A stretch of DNA of 64,000 nucleotides from Actinomycetota bacterium (GTDB lineage Bacteria; Actinomycetota; Actinomycetes; Nanopelagicales; Nanopelagicaceae), in contig WLPU01000002.1 in NCBI GenBank assembly GCA_009698615.1, forward strand, positions 80,864-144,863. Direction: 5' to 3'. A program made the translations under genes and the position numbers. This document shows, piece by piece, positions 1-8,975 of the stretch (positions are counted from its first letter, which is position 1; each line of letters opens with the position of its first letter). The notes beneath the pieces were generated by a model. It made no database searches. It saw nothing but the letters and a program-made list of their open reading frames with translations, and was not told where the DNA came from.

Positions 1-36
1 TTTTCGACAACCTATGCAACTCCGTATGGGGTTCAT
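1..36 (-). CDS. ylxR: YlxR family (DUF448) protein, 5' fragment
   Basis: Only the first 12 codons are inside the window: MNPIRSCIGCRK, which matches the RTCIGCR-type N terminus of YlxR/DUF448 proteins. YlxR is a small basic putative RNA-binding protein normally encoded between nusA and infB, and it lies directly downstream of nusA here. The ATG is preceded by a GTGAGG ribosome-binding sequence and there is an in-frame stop just upstream, so the start is well fixed. The rest of the gene lies beyond the left edge. Confidence 0.8.
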   Translation of the reverse strand, partial: MNPIRSCIGCRK

Positions 37-106
37 GGCGCCTCACCGCTCAAATTCAACAGTGCAAACCTTACCTGTCTTGCCCCGAAAACCCCTAAAA
101 ACGCGC

Positions 107-1093
107 TTACTCCTGCGTCGATGGAACGCTCGGAGCATCGGAGTGGATATCGATGCGCCATCCGGTCAGACGCGCAGCAAGTCGCGCATTCTGCCCATCT
201 TTACCGATAGCTAAAGAAAGTTGATAGTCAGGCACAGTTACTTTTGCAGAGCGAGTCATGAGATCAACGATTTCGACTTTTTCAACTCGCGCAGGTGCAA
301 GTGCGTGTCCGACAAAAACTGCAGGGTCTTCAGACCAATCGACGATGTCAATCTTTTCACCGTGAAGTTCATCCATCACTGCCCGTGCACGCGCTCCCAT
401 CGGACCGATGAGCGAACCTTTAGGACTCACGCCAGCACGGTGAGTACGTACGGCAATCTTTGTGCGGTGGCCCGCCTCGCGAGCAACAGCCATGATTTCA
501 ACAATTCGATCAGTGATCTCTGGAACTTCAAGTGCAAATAGCTGCTTCACGAGTGCAGGATGACTCCGCGAGAGTGTTACCTCTGGCCCTTTAAGTCCTT
601 GCTTTACATCCACAACGAAGCACTTGATGCGCTCACCATGGGCAAATACTTCACCAGGGACTTGCTCTTGATGCGGAACTTTTCCTTCGACACGACCAAG
701 ATTGACATAGATCATTCGAGGATCACGACCCTGTTGCACAACTCCCGAAACTACATCGCCAACAGATGCGGTGAACTCCCCTACGATGGAAGCATCATTT
801 TGCTCTCGCATTTTCATCTTAATTACTTGCCTAGCTGTAGAAGTTGCAATTCGAGTAAAGCCGGCAGGTTCGTCCACAATCTCATCGATCTTGGAGCCAT
901 CCTCTCCGAATACTGGGACCATAATTTTGATTTCGCCAGATTCGCGATCAAGCTGAGCGGTCGCATTTCTCTTGGCTTCATCGGTTTGTGAATACGCAGT
1001 CAAGACTGCCGCCTCAATAGCACCGATCAATCGTTCTAATGGTATTTCCCGCTCAATGGTGAGGGAGGCAAGGAGTTTCATGTCTACATGCAT
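107..1093 (-). CDS. nusA: Transcription termination/antitermination factor NusA
   Basis: NusA binds RNA polymerase and modulates pausing, Rho-independent termination and antitermination in the cytoplasm. The 328-residue product has the usual short actinobacterial plan: N-terminal RNAP-binding region (about 1-100), S1 domain (about 105-180, starting near VGDVVSGVV), then two KH domains (about 185-320) with the GPMGARARAV and IGKDGQNARLAARL signatures. The C-terminal acidic repeats of the E. coli protein are absent, as expected in Gram-positives. The ATG overlaps the rimP stop as TAATG, implying translational coupling; an internal ATG four codons later is possible. It lies between rimP and ylxR, the conserved order. 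Confidence 0.95.
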   Translation of the reverse strand: MHVDMKLLASLTIEREIPLERLIGAIEAAVLTAYSQTDEAKRNATAQLDRESGEIKIMVPVFGEDGSKIDEIVDEPAGFTRIATSTARQVIKMKMREQNDASIVGEFTASVGDVVSGVVQQGRDPRMIYVNLGRVEGKVPHQEQVPGEVFAHGERIKCFVVDVKQGLKGPEVTLSRSHPALVKQLFALEVPEITDRIVEIMAVAREAGHRTKIAVRTHRAGVSPKGSLIGPMGARARAVMDELHGEKIDIVDWSEDPAVFVGHALAPARVEKVEIVDLMTRSAKVTVPDYQLSLAIGKDGQNARLAARLTGWRIDIHSDAPSVPSTQE

Positions 1094-1566
1094 TAGAGAT
1101 CATCGCCCTTGCGGTTAAACTCAATTTCAACAACTGCTCGCTTTATATCGTTAAATTGCACATTGATTTCTTTCGCAACTTTGCCTTCAGCTACTAAATT
1201 AACTGAACTATCCGCGCTACCTGTGATGCGACCCGTCACCACTTCTCCATTTAGCAAAACAATGCGAACAAGTCGCGTCACATTCTTTTTCCAATGCCGC
1301 GGCAATGTAAGTGGACGATCTACACCTGGAGATGTCACCTCTAAAGTAAAGGCAGTCTCCCCCATAAATGGTGCCTCCTCAAGGAGGGCAGCAATTTCAC
1401 GCGATGCCGAAGTAACTTCATCAAGGTTAAGTCCTTTTTCGCCATCGACAATGCAGGTAACAATCCGACGATTGCCAGCTGAGGTAACTTGAACTTCCTC
1501 AAGGAAAAAACCAGCAGATTCTAATGCGGGAGTAAGCGCCTCTTGAATGGTCTGAACGAGCGACAT
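1093..1566 (-). CDS. rimP: Ribosome maturation factor RimP
   Basis: RimP assists maturation of the 30S subunit in the cytoplasm. The roughly 157-residue protein shows the N-terminal alpha/beta domain with the family motif VTSPGVDRPL (around residue 80) and a C-terminal SH3-like barrel. I start at the ATG at 1566 (MSLVQT) because GAAAGTG lies about 7 bases upstream; a TTG two codons earlier would sit too close to that site. It couples to nusA through TAATG. The gap of about 54 bases to the TauE gene upstream holds nothing else recognisable. Confidence 0.92.
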   Translation of the reverse strand: MSLVQTIQEALTPALESAGFFLEEVQVTSAGNRRIVTCIVDGEKGLNLDEVTSASREIAALLEEAPFMGETAFTLEVTSPGVDRPLTLPRHWKKNVTRLVRIVLLNGEVVTGRITGSADSSVNLVAEGKVAKEINVQFNDIKRAVVEIEFNRKGDDL

Positions 1567-1620
1567 ATGCAATCACTTTCTATGAAGTTGTATGCAGAGC
1601 ATAACCTAGATTCTGGTGAG

Positions 1621-2409
1621 CTACCAATGACTAATCGTGTCTATCCCTACTTTGATAATCAGCACGAAGGTGACGATAAGGAAAACTTTGCGCACCAAGG
1701 TCGAGCCACCACGTATTGCGATTCGGGCCCCTAGCAAAGCACCAGTGATGTTAGCTAGACCTAAGACCAGCCCAACTCTCCACAAAATCACTCCATGAAT
1801 ACCAAAAAGTGCGATTGCCCCCAAATTCGTGGAGAAGTTAACTACTTTGGCCATGGACGAAGCGGTGAGGAATTCAAACCCTAAAACAACAACAAAGATC
1901 ACCATCAAGAAGCTTCCGGTGCCAGGGCCGAAAATTCCGTCATAGAAACCGATCGCGATACCTGCAACAACTGCAATGATGTTTCGACGCGCAGGACTAT
2001 GGCGAAGAGACTCCACCGTTCCAAGCGTGGGCTTTCGCCATGTGTAGATCGCAATCACAAGAAGCAGAACAAAGACAAGTGGGCGCATCGCACTAGTTGG
2101 AATGTGTGCTGCCATGAATGCGCCGCCCATTGAACCAAAAAAAGCAGGAATGGCCATGGTTAATGTGAAACGCATATCCGGTTTTACATTTCGCCGATAA
2201 AGGACAGCGGCTCCGCTAGTGCCAAATATCGCGCTCAATTTATTAGTACCAAGTACTTGGGCGGTTGATGAATTTGGTAATCCGATCAACAAAGCAGGGA
2301 GTTGAATCAGCCCGCCGCCACCAGCAATTGCATCTACAAAACCCGCAAAAAAAGCAGCAAGAACCATAAAGAAAATAACAAGCAATGAGATATCTCCGAA
2401 AAAATGCAT
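1621..2409 (-). CDS. TauE/SafE-family membrane permease (putative anion exporter)
   Basis: A 262-residue integral membrane protein with about 8 hydrophobic segments and the two half-repeats of the TauE/SafE family; GFVDAIAGGGGLIQLPALL near residue 24 and GFYDGIFGPGTGSF near residue 155 are the paired signature loops. Family members are linked to export of sulfite, sulfoacetate or related organic anions across the cytoplasmic membrane, but the substrate cannot be told here. Its start overlaps the proS stop (TAATG), so it is co-translated within the proS-rimP-nusA operon. That is an unusual place for a transporter; elsewhere proS and rimP are usually nearer neighbours. Family call firm, function open. 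Confidence 0.85.
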   Translation of the reverse strand: MHFFGDISLLVIFFMVLAAFFAGFVDAIAGGGGLIQLPALLIGLPNSSTAQVLGTNKLSAIFGTSGAAVLYRRNVKPDMRFTLTMAIPAFFGSMGGAFMAAHIPTSAMRPLVFVLLLVIAIYTWRKPTLGTVESLRHSPARRNIIAVVAGIAIGFYDGIFGPGTGSFLMVIFVVVLGFEFLTASSMAKVVNFSTNLGAIALFGIHGVILWRVGLVLGLANITGALLGARIAIRGGSTLVRKVFLIVTFVLIIKVGIDTISHW

Positions 2410-4133
2410 TAAGCGAGAAGTTTTACAATTTCGGCACAGGCGCTCTCAACAAGTGCCTCACTGCGCTCTCCTGTACGACGAACCCGAAGCTCTATTTTCC
2501 CCTCGGCCAGAGATTTTCCAACCACGACAATGATGGGATTGCCGATGAGCTCAGCATCTTTAAATTTAACCCCGGGGCTAGCATCGCGACGATCATCAAG
2601 CATCACAGTCTTACCAGCTGCTTCTAACTGGAAAGCCAACTTCTCGGCGACGTCAAATGGAGCATCTTCCTTTCCGGTTGCAACAATATGAACATGTGCG
2701 GGCGCTACTTCGGCCGGCCAACATAAACCGATTTCATCGTGGGTTTGTTCTGCAATTGCCGCAACTGCTCGAGAGACACCGATGCCGTAAGAACCCATCG
2801 TGACAACTCGTGCCTTTCCATCTTTATCTAGAACAGTCAAATTAAGTGCTTCGGCATACTTGCGACCCAATTGAAAGATATGACCTATTTCGATGGCACG
2901 ATCAATAATGACGGGGCTCGCACACGACGGGCAAGCATCTCCTTTGCGTACCTCTGCTGCATCAACGTAGTGATCCACCGTGAAGTCACGTCCATTGACG
3001 ACGTTAAGTGCATGACAGTTCTTCTTATTTGCTCCCGTCACCCACGATGTTCCAGGTGCGACACGAGGATCTGCATAAACAGTTACTCCGTGCTTTTTTG
3101 CATCTTGTGGCCCTACATAACCTTTTACCATTGCAGGATTTTTCGCGAAATCTTCTTCTTCAAAGAGACGAACTTCTTTGATGCCAACAAGATTAGCTCC
3201 GAGGCGCTTCAAGTCGACTTCTCGATCTCCAGGCACCAGTACTGAGATTGTCTTTCCATCAGCAACTAAGAGAACATTCTTAAGAGTATCGGCGCTAGTA
3301 AATCCACTGCCAAATTGCGAATTGAGTACACCAACTAAGGTATCAATGGTCGGCGTATTTGGCGTGTCTACAACTTCCAGTGGTGGGGTGGCGCTGGAAT
3401 CAACAGGGACTTGAACCGTCTTCATCGCTTCAACATTTGCTGCGTATCCGCATTTTTCACACAGGACATAGGTATCTTCTCCAGTTTCACATGGAGCTAA
3501 GAATTCTTCAGAGCCCGAGCCGCCCATCGCACCTGATACGGCACTGACGATGTTGTATTGCAAGCCGAGTCGATCGAATGTTTTAATGTATGCCTCACGG
3601 TGTTTGTTGTATGACTCAACTAAACCTTCATCGGTGAGATCAAAAGAGTACGAATCTTTCATAACAAACTCGCGCCCACGAATGATTCCGCTGCGCGGTC
3701 TAGGTTCATCGCGATATTTTGTTTGGATTTGATAAAGAGACAAAGGTAGATCTTTATAAGAGGAATACTCGCCCTTGACCATCAACGTGAACACTTCCTC
3801 ATGCGTAGGACCTAAAAGATAGTCGCCGCCTTTTCGATCTTGAAGGCGAAAAAGATCTGGTCCGTACTCGCTCCAACGATTTGTTTCCTCGTAAGGTTCG
3901 CGTGGAAGAAGGGCTGGAAAGTGAACCTCTTGAAATCCGGCTTTATCCATTTCTTCGCGCACGATGCGCTCAATATTTCTAAAGGTGATATATCCCAACG
4001 GTAACCAAGAATAAATACCAGAAGCAATGCGCCGAACATATCCCGCTCGAACTAAAAGGCGATGACTTGCAACATCAGCATCTGCTGGATCATCGCGCAA
4101 TGTACGCAAGAAAAGTGACGACATTCTTAACAT
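2409..4133 (-). CDS. proS: Prolyl-tRNA synthetase (bacterial type)
   Basis: Charges tRNA-Pro with proline. The 574-residue protein is the long bacterial ProS: class II catalytic core with motif 1 region (about 20-90), motif 2 ([20 protein letters not shown], about 140-160), an inserted editing (INS/YbaK-like) domain at about 225-385 that clears mischarged Ala-tRNA, motif 3 ([14 protein letters not shown], about 445), and a C-terminal anticodon-binding domain. The first ATG has an AGAAAGAGA sequence 11 bases upstream; a second in-frame ATG three codons later (MSSLFLRTL) is also plausible. It lies 17 bases after ispG and couples to the TauE gene. Confidence 0.97.
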   Translation of the reverse strand: MLRMSSLFLRTLRDDPADADVASHRLLVRAGYVRRIASGIYSWLPLGYITFRNIERIVREEMDKAGFQEVHFPALLPREPYEETNRWSEYGPDLFRLQDRKGGDYLLGPTHEEVFTLMVKGEYSSYKDLPLSLYQIQTKYRDEPRPRSGIIRGREFVMKDSYSFDLTDEGLVESYNKHREAYIKTFDRLGLQYNIVSAVSGAMGGSGSEEFLAPCETGEDTYVLCEKCGYAANVEAMKTVQVPVDSSATPPLEVVDTPNTPTIDTLVGVLNSQFGSGFTSADTLKNVLLVADGKTISVLVPGDREVDLKRLGANLVGIKEVRLFEEEDFAKNPAMVKGYVGPQDAKKHGVTVYADPRVAPGTSWVTGANKKNCHALNVVNGRDFTVDHYVDAAEVRKGDACPSCASPVIIDRAIEIGHIFQLGRKYAEALNLTVLDKDGKARVVTMGSYGIGVSRAVAAIAEQTHDEIGLCWPAEVAPAHVHIVATGKEDAPFDVAEKLAFQLEAAGKTVMLDDRRDASPGVKFKDAELIGNPIIVVVGKSLAEGKIELRVRRTGERSEALVESACAEIVKLLA

Positions 4134-4150
4134 CTATTTGTTATCTCTTT

Positions 4151-5329
4151 CTAGGAAACCACTACGGATGGTTCGCCGGAGGCAATTCCGGCAGCTTCCA
4201 TTTCATCGGCAAGGCGCATCGCCTCTTCAATGAGGGTTTCAACAATTTGAGACTCTGGAACCGTTTTAATGACTTCACCCTTAACAAATATTTGGCCTTT
4301 ACCATTACCGGATGCCACACCGAGATCTGCTTCGCGTGCTTCTCCCGGGCCATTAACAACGCATCCCATGACAGCAACTCGAAGTGGAACAGTCATGCCT
4401 TGTAAGCCAGCTTGTACCTTCTCTGCCAAGCTGTACACATCCACTTGTGCGCGCCCGCAGGACGGACACGAAACAATCTCTAACTTTCGTTGACGCAAGT
4501 TCAGCGATTCAAGGATCGAAATCCCCACCTTTACTTCTTCTACCGGCGGGGCCGATAGGGAAACTCGAATAGTGTCGCCAATCCCTTCGGCAAGCAAAAT
4601 TCCAAAAGCTGTTGCAGATTTAATCGTCCCTTGGAATATTGGACCAGCTTCGGTGACACCAAGGTGTAACGGGTAGTCACACTTTGCTGCAAGAAGTCGA
4701 TACGCACTCACCATTGTGACCGGATCATGATGCTTCACAGAAATCTTAATGTCAGTAAATCCGTGCTCTTCAAACAATGAGCACTCCCACAAAGCAGATT
4801 CAACCAGCGCCTCTGGTGTTGCTTTTCCGTATTTTGCTAAGAGGCGAGGATCTAGCGAACCAGCATTTACTCCAATACGAATTGGAATACCAGCATCACC
4901 TGCGGCCTTTGCAACCTCTTTGACTTTGTCATCAAATTGTTTGATATTTCCTGGATTCACTCGCACCGCAGCACACCCTGCGTCAATGGCAGCAAAAATG
5001 TATTTTGGTTGGAAGTGAATGTCGGCAATAACTGGGATCTGTGATTTCTTAGCAATCTGTGCGAGCGCATCTGCATCATCTTGGCTTGGCACCGCTACGC
5101 GCACAATTTCGCAGCCAGATGCAGTGAGTTCTGCAATTTGTTGCAGCGTTGCGTTCACATCAGAAGTCAGCGTCGTGCACATAGATTGAACGCTTACAGG
5201 TGAGCCGCTACCGACTCCAATTTTTCCTACTTGTAGGTGGCGAGTTTTACGGCGAGGAGCAAGGGTGGGCGGTGGAAGTGCCGGCATACCAAGTTCGACC
5301 ATGGCGTCATTCTGCCCTACTAGTTGCAT
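4151..5329 (-). CDS. ispG: 4-hydroxy-3-methylbut-2-enyl diphosphate synthase (flavodoxin)
   Basis: The penultimate enzyme of the MEP isoprenoid pathway, a 4Fe-4S enzyme converting MEcPP to HMBPP. The TIM-barrel part carries the family start region SPVSVQSM, and the C-terminal iron-sulfur part shows CPSCGR and [10 protein letters not shown], giving the three cysteine ligands. The first ATG has GAGG only two bases upstream, too close for a normal site; the ATG at 5302 ([10 protein letters not shown]) aligns better with how actinobacterial IspG proteins begin and may be the true start. It follows rseP by 11 bases. The MEP enzyme Dxr, usually upstream of rseP, is not present here. Confidence 0.95.
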   Translation of the reverse strand: MQLVGQNDAMVELGMPALPPPTLAPRRKTRHLQVGKIGVGSGSPVSVQSMCTTLTSDVNATLQQIAELTASGCEIVRVAVPSQDDADALAQIAKKSQIPVIADIHFQPKYIFAAIDAGCAAVRVNPGNIKQFDDKVKEVAKAAGDAGIPIRIGVNAGSLDPRLLAKYGKATPEALVESALWECSLFEEHGFTDIKISVKHHDPVTMVSAYRLLAAKCDYPLHLGVTEAGPIFQGTIKSATAFGILLAEGIGDTIRVSLSAPPVEEVKVGISILESLNLRQRKLEIVSCPSCGRAQVDVYSLAEKVQAGLQGMTVPLRVAVMGCVVNGPGEAREADLGVASGNGKGQIFVKGEVIKTVPESQIVETLIEEAMRLADEMEAAGIASGEPSVVVS

Positions 5330-5340
5330 AACCTCGCGTT

Positions 5341-6567
5341 TTAAAGGTTGAGATTGACTGGGTTGACGATATCTGCGACCAACAACAGGAGGGTAAGTCC
5401 TGCCAGAAGCACAAAGACCACCATCGTGATCGGTGTTAACACCGCCACATTGATTGCTGCTGGCCGTGATCGACCACGAATGCGGGCAAAGAGCGCACGA
5501 ACTTCATCGGCAATAGCAACCGCCATGTGGCCACCATCAAGAGGCAAAATCGGCAAAAGGTTAAAGACACCCACAAAAATATTGAGACTGGCGATGATCA
5601 TCATGAATGTTGCTAGCCGCTCTGATCCACTCAGTGAACCACTACCCACCGCTTGACCGGATACGCGAGCAACTCCGACAACACCAACCAGACCTTGCGG
5701 ATCTCGCGGCTTGCCGCCCACCGTTTGCGACCACAATTGCGGAATCTTTGAAGGAAGCCCGGCCAGGGATGTAAGAGAGGCAGAGATGAACTTGCGAGTG
5801 GTTGTGGCTGAGTACTTTAGGGCGGTCACTGGATCACTTCGTACTGTTGCAAACTGGTTGATGATTCCGACAAACCCAACCGTTTTACCATCGATCACTC
5901 GAGCCTGTGGAGTCACAGGGATTTCAACATCGGCCTTGCCATTTGAAACAACGCTTTGAAGATTCTTTGGTCCGCGATCAATTCCAAAAAGCAATTCCTT
6001 GCCGGCTGATGCCCGAATGATCACCACACCGTCTTCCCACTTTTTGATGGGTTGCCCGTTGATAGAAACAATTCGATCCCCTGCTTGTAGGCCAGCGATC
6101 TTTGCTGGTGATACGGGAGATGTCGATGTGCACTCACCATTGCCAATTGCTGCTGGAAGGCAAGGTGCGATCTTGGCAATCGTTGAAGTCACTTGCGTTG
6201 TTCCAACACCCATAAACAGTCCTAAGAGCAAAATAAATCCCAAAACAAAATGTAAAAACGAACCTGCACCTAAAACGATAAGTTTTTTCGCACTTGATGC
6301 CTTATAAAATGCGCGCGACTGTTCACCTGGTGCCATGACATCTGTAGGTGTCATGCCATCTATGCGGCAATACCCACCAGCAGGAATCGCCTTGAGCCCA
6401 AACTCCGTCTCGCCACGTGTGGTTGACCATATTTTTTTCCCAAAGCCGAGGAAGAACTCGCTCACACGCATTCCAAATGTGCGAGCAGTTACAAAATGTC
6501 CGAACTCGTGCACCATCACCGAAAGCAAAAGGGCGATGATGAAAGCAAGAATTCCTAGGATTTGCAT
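5341..6567 (-). CDS. rseP: Site-2 intramembrane metalloprotease RseP/Rip1-like
   Basis: An M50-family zinc protease that cleaves transmembrane substrates such as anti-sigma factors inside the membrane. The first hydrophobic segment contains the zinc motif HEFGH (residues 20-24); a PDZ-like domain follows in the middle ([14 protein letters not shown]); the C-terminal half carries [12 protein letters not shown], supplying the third zinc ligand; and a last hydrophobic helix ends the 408-residue protein. GAGAAGATAGG precedes the ATG. It is the first gene of the long leftward operon and is divergent from gabT across 62 bases. In mycobacteria the order is dxr-rip1-ispG; here dxr is missing. Confidence 0.94.
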   Translation of the reverse strand: MQILGILAFIIALLLSVMVHEFGHFVTARTFGMRVSEFFLGFGKKIWSTTRGETEFGLKAIPAGGYCRIDGMTPTDVMAPGEQSRAFYKASSAKKLIVLGAGSFLHFVLGFILLLGLFMGVGTTQVTSTIAKIAPCLPAAIGNGECTSTSPVSPAKIAGLQAGDRIVSINGQPIKKWEDGVVIIRASAGKELLFGIDRGPKNLQSVVSNGKADVEIPVTPQARVIDGKTVGFVGIINQFATVRSDPVTALKYSATTTRKFISASLTSLAGLPSKIPQLWSQTVGGKPRDPQGLVGVVGVARVSGQAVGSGSLSGSERLATFMMIIASLNIFVGVFNLLPILPLDGGHMAVAIADEVRALFARIRGRSRPAAINVAVLTPITMVVFVLLAGLTLLLLVADIVNPVNLNL

Positions 6568-6617
6568 TGGCCTATCTTCTCAGGTTGCACCGACAAATGG
6601 GTACTTTGACGGGGTAG

Positions 6618-6623
6618 TAAGAT
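6618..6623 (+). promoter_or_regulatory. -10 element of a probable leaderless promoter for gabT
   Basis: TAAGAT fits the actinobacterial -10 consensus TANNNT and ends exactly 6 bases before the gabT ATG, so transcription would begin at or next to the start codon. No ribosome-binding sequence precedes the ATG, consistent with a leaderless mRNA. No convincing -35 is seen. Confidence 0.5.
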
Positions 6624-6629
6624 CCCTCT

Positions 6630-7964
6630 ATGACATCACTGCCGCAAGTACGTAAATTAGTCACAGCAATTCCTGGCCCAAGGTCACAAGAAATTCTCAA
6701 GCGCCGAAGCGAAGCAGTGTCGGCAGCTCTTGGAATGGCGATGCCAGTAGTAGTTGAACGAGCAGGCGGCGGAGTGATCGTGGATGTAGACGGAAACTCG
6801 ATTATTGATCTCGGTGCGGGTATTGCAGTTGTCAGCGTCGGAAATAGTGCCGATCGTGTTGTTGCAAATGTAAAAGCTCAAGTAGAAGCATTTACCCATA
6901 CTTGTTTCATGGTGGTTCCTTATCTTGGATATGTAGAAGTCTGCGAAGCTCTCAATCGATTAACTCCTGGCACTCACAAAAAGAAATCTATCCTGCTCAA
7001 TTCCGGTGCCGAAGCCCTCGAGAATGCGGTCAAAATTGCACGCAGCTACACCAAACGTCAAGCTGTTGTCGTCTTCGAACACGGCTACCACGGCCGAACA
7101 AATTTAACGATGGGAATGACAGCTAAAAACATGCCATACAAAGAGGGCTTCGGTCCCTTTGCTCCAGAAATTTATCGAATGCCCATGGCCTACCCACTTC
7201 GTTGGCCAGGTGGTGCGCAACGTTGCGCCAGCGAGGCTCTCGGTGTGGCAATTACAAAAATGGAGAAGGAGATTGGCGGCAAGAACATTGCAGCCATTGT
7301 CATTGAACCCATTCAGGGTGAAGGTGGATTTATTGTGCCACCACAAGGATTCCTTCCTGGATTGGCAAAATATTCCACCGATAATGGAATCGTTTTTATC
7401 GCGGATGAAGTTCAAACCGGATTTGCCAGAACCGGACAGATGTTTGCTTCAGAGGATGAAAATGTTGTCCCCGATTTGATTGCAACTGCAAAAGGAATTG
7501 CCGGAGGACTTCCCCTAGCCGGGGTAACTGGCCGTGCTGAAATCATGGATTCAGTTCACGGCGGGGGTCTCGGTGGAACCTTTGGTGGATCCCCCATTGC
7601 CTGTGCCGCTGCCCTTGGTGCAATTGCAACCATAGAAGAAGAAGATTTGTGTGCTCGTGCAAAGCACATTGGGGAAATCATTTCATCTGCTCTTGGAGCA
7701 ATGAAAGCTAAGTACCCAATCATTGCTGAAGTGCGTGGTCGCGGAGCGATGCAGGCAATTGAATTGGTGATGCCTGGAACTCTTGATCCAAATCCAACTG
7801 CGCTCAGCGCGATTGTGAAGTTTTGTCAGAGTGAAGGTGTTCTCATCCTCACTGCTGGCACATACGGCAACGTGATCCGCTTAATCCCACCACTTGTTAT
7901 TTCAGATGACTTATTGCGCGAAGCCTTAGAGGTTTTGGATCGTGGGATCGCTTCAGCGATCTAA
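6630..7964 (+). CDS. gabT: 4-aminobutyrate aminotransferase (class III, PLP)
   Basis: Transfers the amino group of GABA to 2-oxoglutarate, giving succinate semialdehyde and glutamate. The 444-residue fold-type I PLP enzyme has the class III marks: LLNSGAEALENAVKIAR (cofactor phosphate region, about 122-138), EHGYHGRTNLTMGMT (about 150), VIEPIQGEGGF (about 222), FIADEVQTGFARTG (about 254-267), and the Schiff-base lysine in ATAKGIAGGLPLAG (about 290). It is the only gene of the amine block transcribed rightward on this side. Its 3' end overlaps the convergent speB by 12 bases. Context with speB, an aldehyde dehydrogenase and PotABCD supports GABA as the substrate, although ornithine- or other omega-amine-type activity cannot be excluded. 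Confidence 0.92.
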   Translation: MTSLPQVRKLVTAIPGPRSQEILKRRSEAVSAALGMAMPVVVERAGGGVIVDVDGNSIIDLGAGIAVVSVGNSADRVVANVKAQVEAFTHTCFMVVPYLGYVEVCEALNRLTPGTHKKKSILLNSGAEALENAVKIARSYTKRQAVVVFEHGYHGRTNLTMGMTAKNMPYKEGFGPFAPEIYRMPMAYPLRWPGGAQRCASEALGVAITKMEKEIGGKNIAAIVIEPIQGEGGFIVPPQGFLPGLAKYSTDNGIVFIADEVQTGFARTGQMFASEDENVVPDLIATAKGIAGGLPLAGVTGRAEIMDSVHGGGLGGTFGGSPIACAAALGAIATIEEEDLCARAKHIGEIISSALGAMKAKYPIIAEVRGRGAMQAIELVMPGTLDPNPTALSAIVKFCQSEGVLILTAGTYGNVIRLIPPLVISDDLLREALEVLDRGIASAI

Positions 7965-8951
7965 TACGTTGCGGGTGGGCGAATAACTCTCGCCCTTCTT
8001 ACGTTTAGCAATTGCACTTAACGCTTCTAAGACCACTCTGTTAGCCAAAATAGCCGTGATATCCGAGCTGTCATAGGCGGGTGCTACTTCAACAATATCT
8101 ATGCCGACGATCGGAAGTTCGAGACAAATTCTGCGCACTGCTTCTAATAATTCTCGACTCGTCATTCCACCCGGTTCTGGGGTACCTGTGCCTGGGGCCA
8201 TACCAGGGTCAACAACATCGATATCCACTGAAAGAAATACTCCATCGCATCCATCTGTGAGGCGTGCAAATGATTCATCTAAAACTGCAGTCATTCCACG
8301 ATGATGAATTTCAGTCATCTCGTACGAACGCATCCCTTGATCGCGCATCCACTCTAGAGTTGTTGAATCTGGCCAATATCCACGCAATCCCAATTGCAAG
8401 AATCGATCTCCGCGCACGGCGCCAGAACTAATGAGCTGTCGCATAGGAGTTCCATGCCCAACTAGAGCGCCAAATTGCGTTTCACCTGTATCGGCATGAG
8501 CATCAAAGTGGATCATGGAAATTTTTCCAAGACCACGGTGTTGCGCGATTCCTGCAACATCGGCCGATGCAATGGAATGGTCGCCGCCCAGAATGACAGG
8601 AATAATTCCAGCACGAGAGAGTTTTTCTGTTGCATTTGCAAGCACTGCAAGTGAAGCAACTAAATCGCCACCAGGCATCAATAGATCCCCGGCATCTTTA
8701 ACGTTGAGATCCTTGAGTCCATCTACACGAAGTGCTAGGTGCGGACGTTCACCATCATGCGGCAGGTAATCTCCGCCCCGAATTGCCTGAGGACCAAATT
8801 TTGCACCTGAGCGATGTGATGTTCCGCTATCTACAGGAGCGCCAACAATGACAACATCTGCACCCTTATACGATGACGGATCATCAAGATCGCAACGATC
8901 AATGCCTAGGAATGTGAAATCCGGCCCGTACATATTGCCGTGGTTGGTCAT
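7953..8951 (-). CDS. speB: Agmatinase / ureohydrolase family enzyme
   Basis: A Mn-dependent ureohydrolase of the arginase/agmatinase family, 332 residues. The metal-binding motifs are intact: GGDHSIA (about 122-128), FDAHADTGE (about 148) and SVDIDVVDPGMAPGTGTPEPGG (about 242-263). The likely reaction is agmatine to putrescine plus urea, which would feed the neighbouring amine-oxidation genes; guanidinobutyrase activity (direct to GABA) is a realistic alternative that sequence alone cannot exclude. The gene follows a DAO-type flavoprotein and overlaps the convergent gabT at its 3' end. A TANNNT box 6 bases before the ATG and the absence of a ribosome-binding sequence suggest a leaderless transcript. 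Confidence 0.85.
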   Translation of the reverse strand: MTNHGNMYGPDFTFLGIDRCDLDDPSSYKGADVVIVGAPVDSGTSHRSGAKFGPQAIRGGDYLPHDGERPHLALRVDGLKDLNVKDAGDLLMPGGDLVASLAVLANATEKLSRAGIIPVILGGDHSIASADVAGIAQHRGLGKISMIHFDAHADTGETQFGALVGHGTPMRQLISSGAVRGDRFLQLGLRGYWPDSTTLEWMRDQGMRSYEMTEIHHRGMTAVLDESFARLTDGCDGVFLSVDIDVVDPGMAPGTGTPEPGGMTSRELLEAVRRICLELPIVGIDIVEVAPAYDSSDITAILANRVVLEALSAIAKRKKGESYSPTRNVLDR

Positions 8952-8957
8952 TTCCCG

Positions 8958-8963
8958 AGCCTA
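8958..8963 (-). promoter_or_regulatory. -10 element of a probable leaderless promoter for speB
   Basis: On the minus strand TAGGCT is followed by six bases (CGGGAA) and then the speB ATG. The spacing puts the transcription start at the start codon. The 24-base gap to the upstream flavoprotein gene contains no ribosome-binding sequence, so speB may have its own leaderless transcript as well as read-through. Confidence 0.45.
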
Positions 8964-8975
8964 ACGCATCTATCT

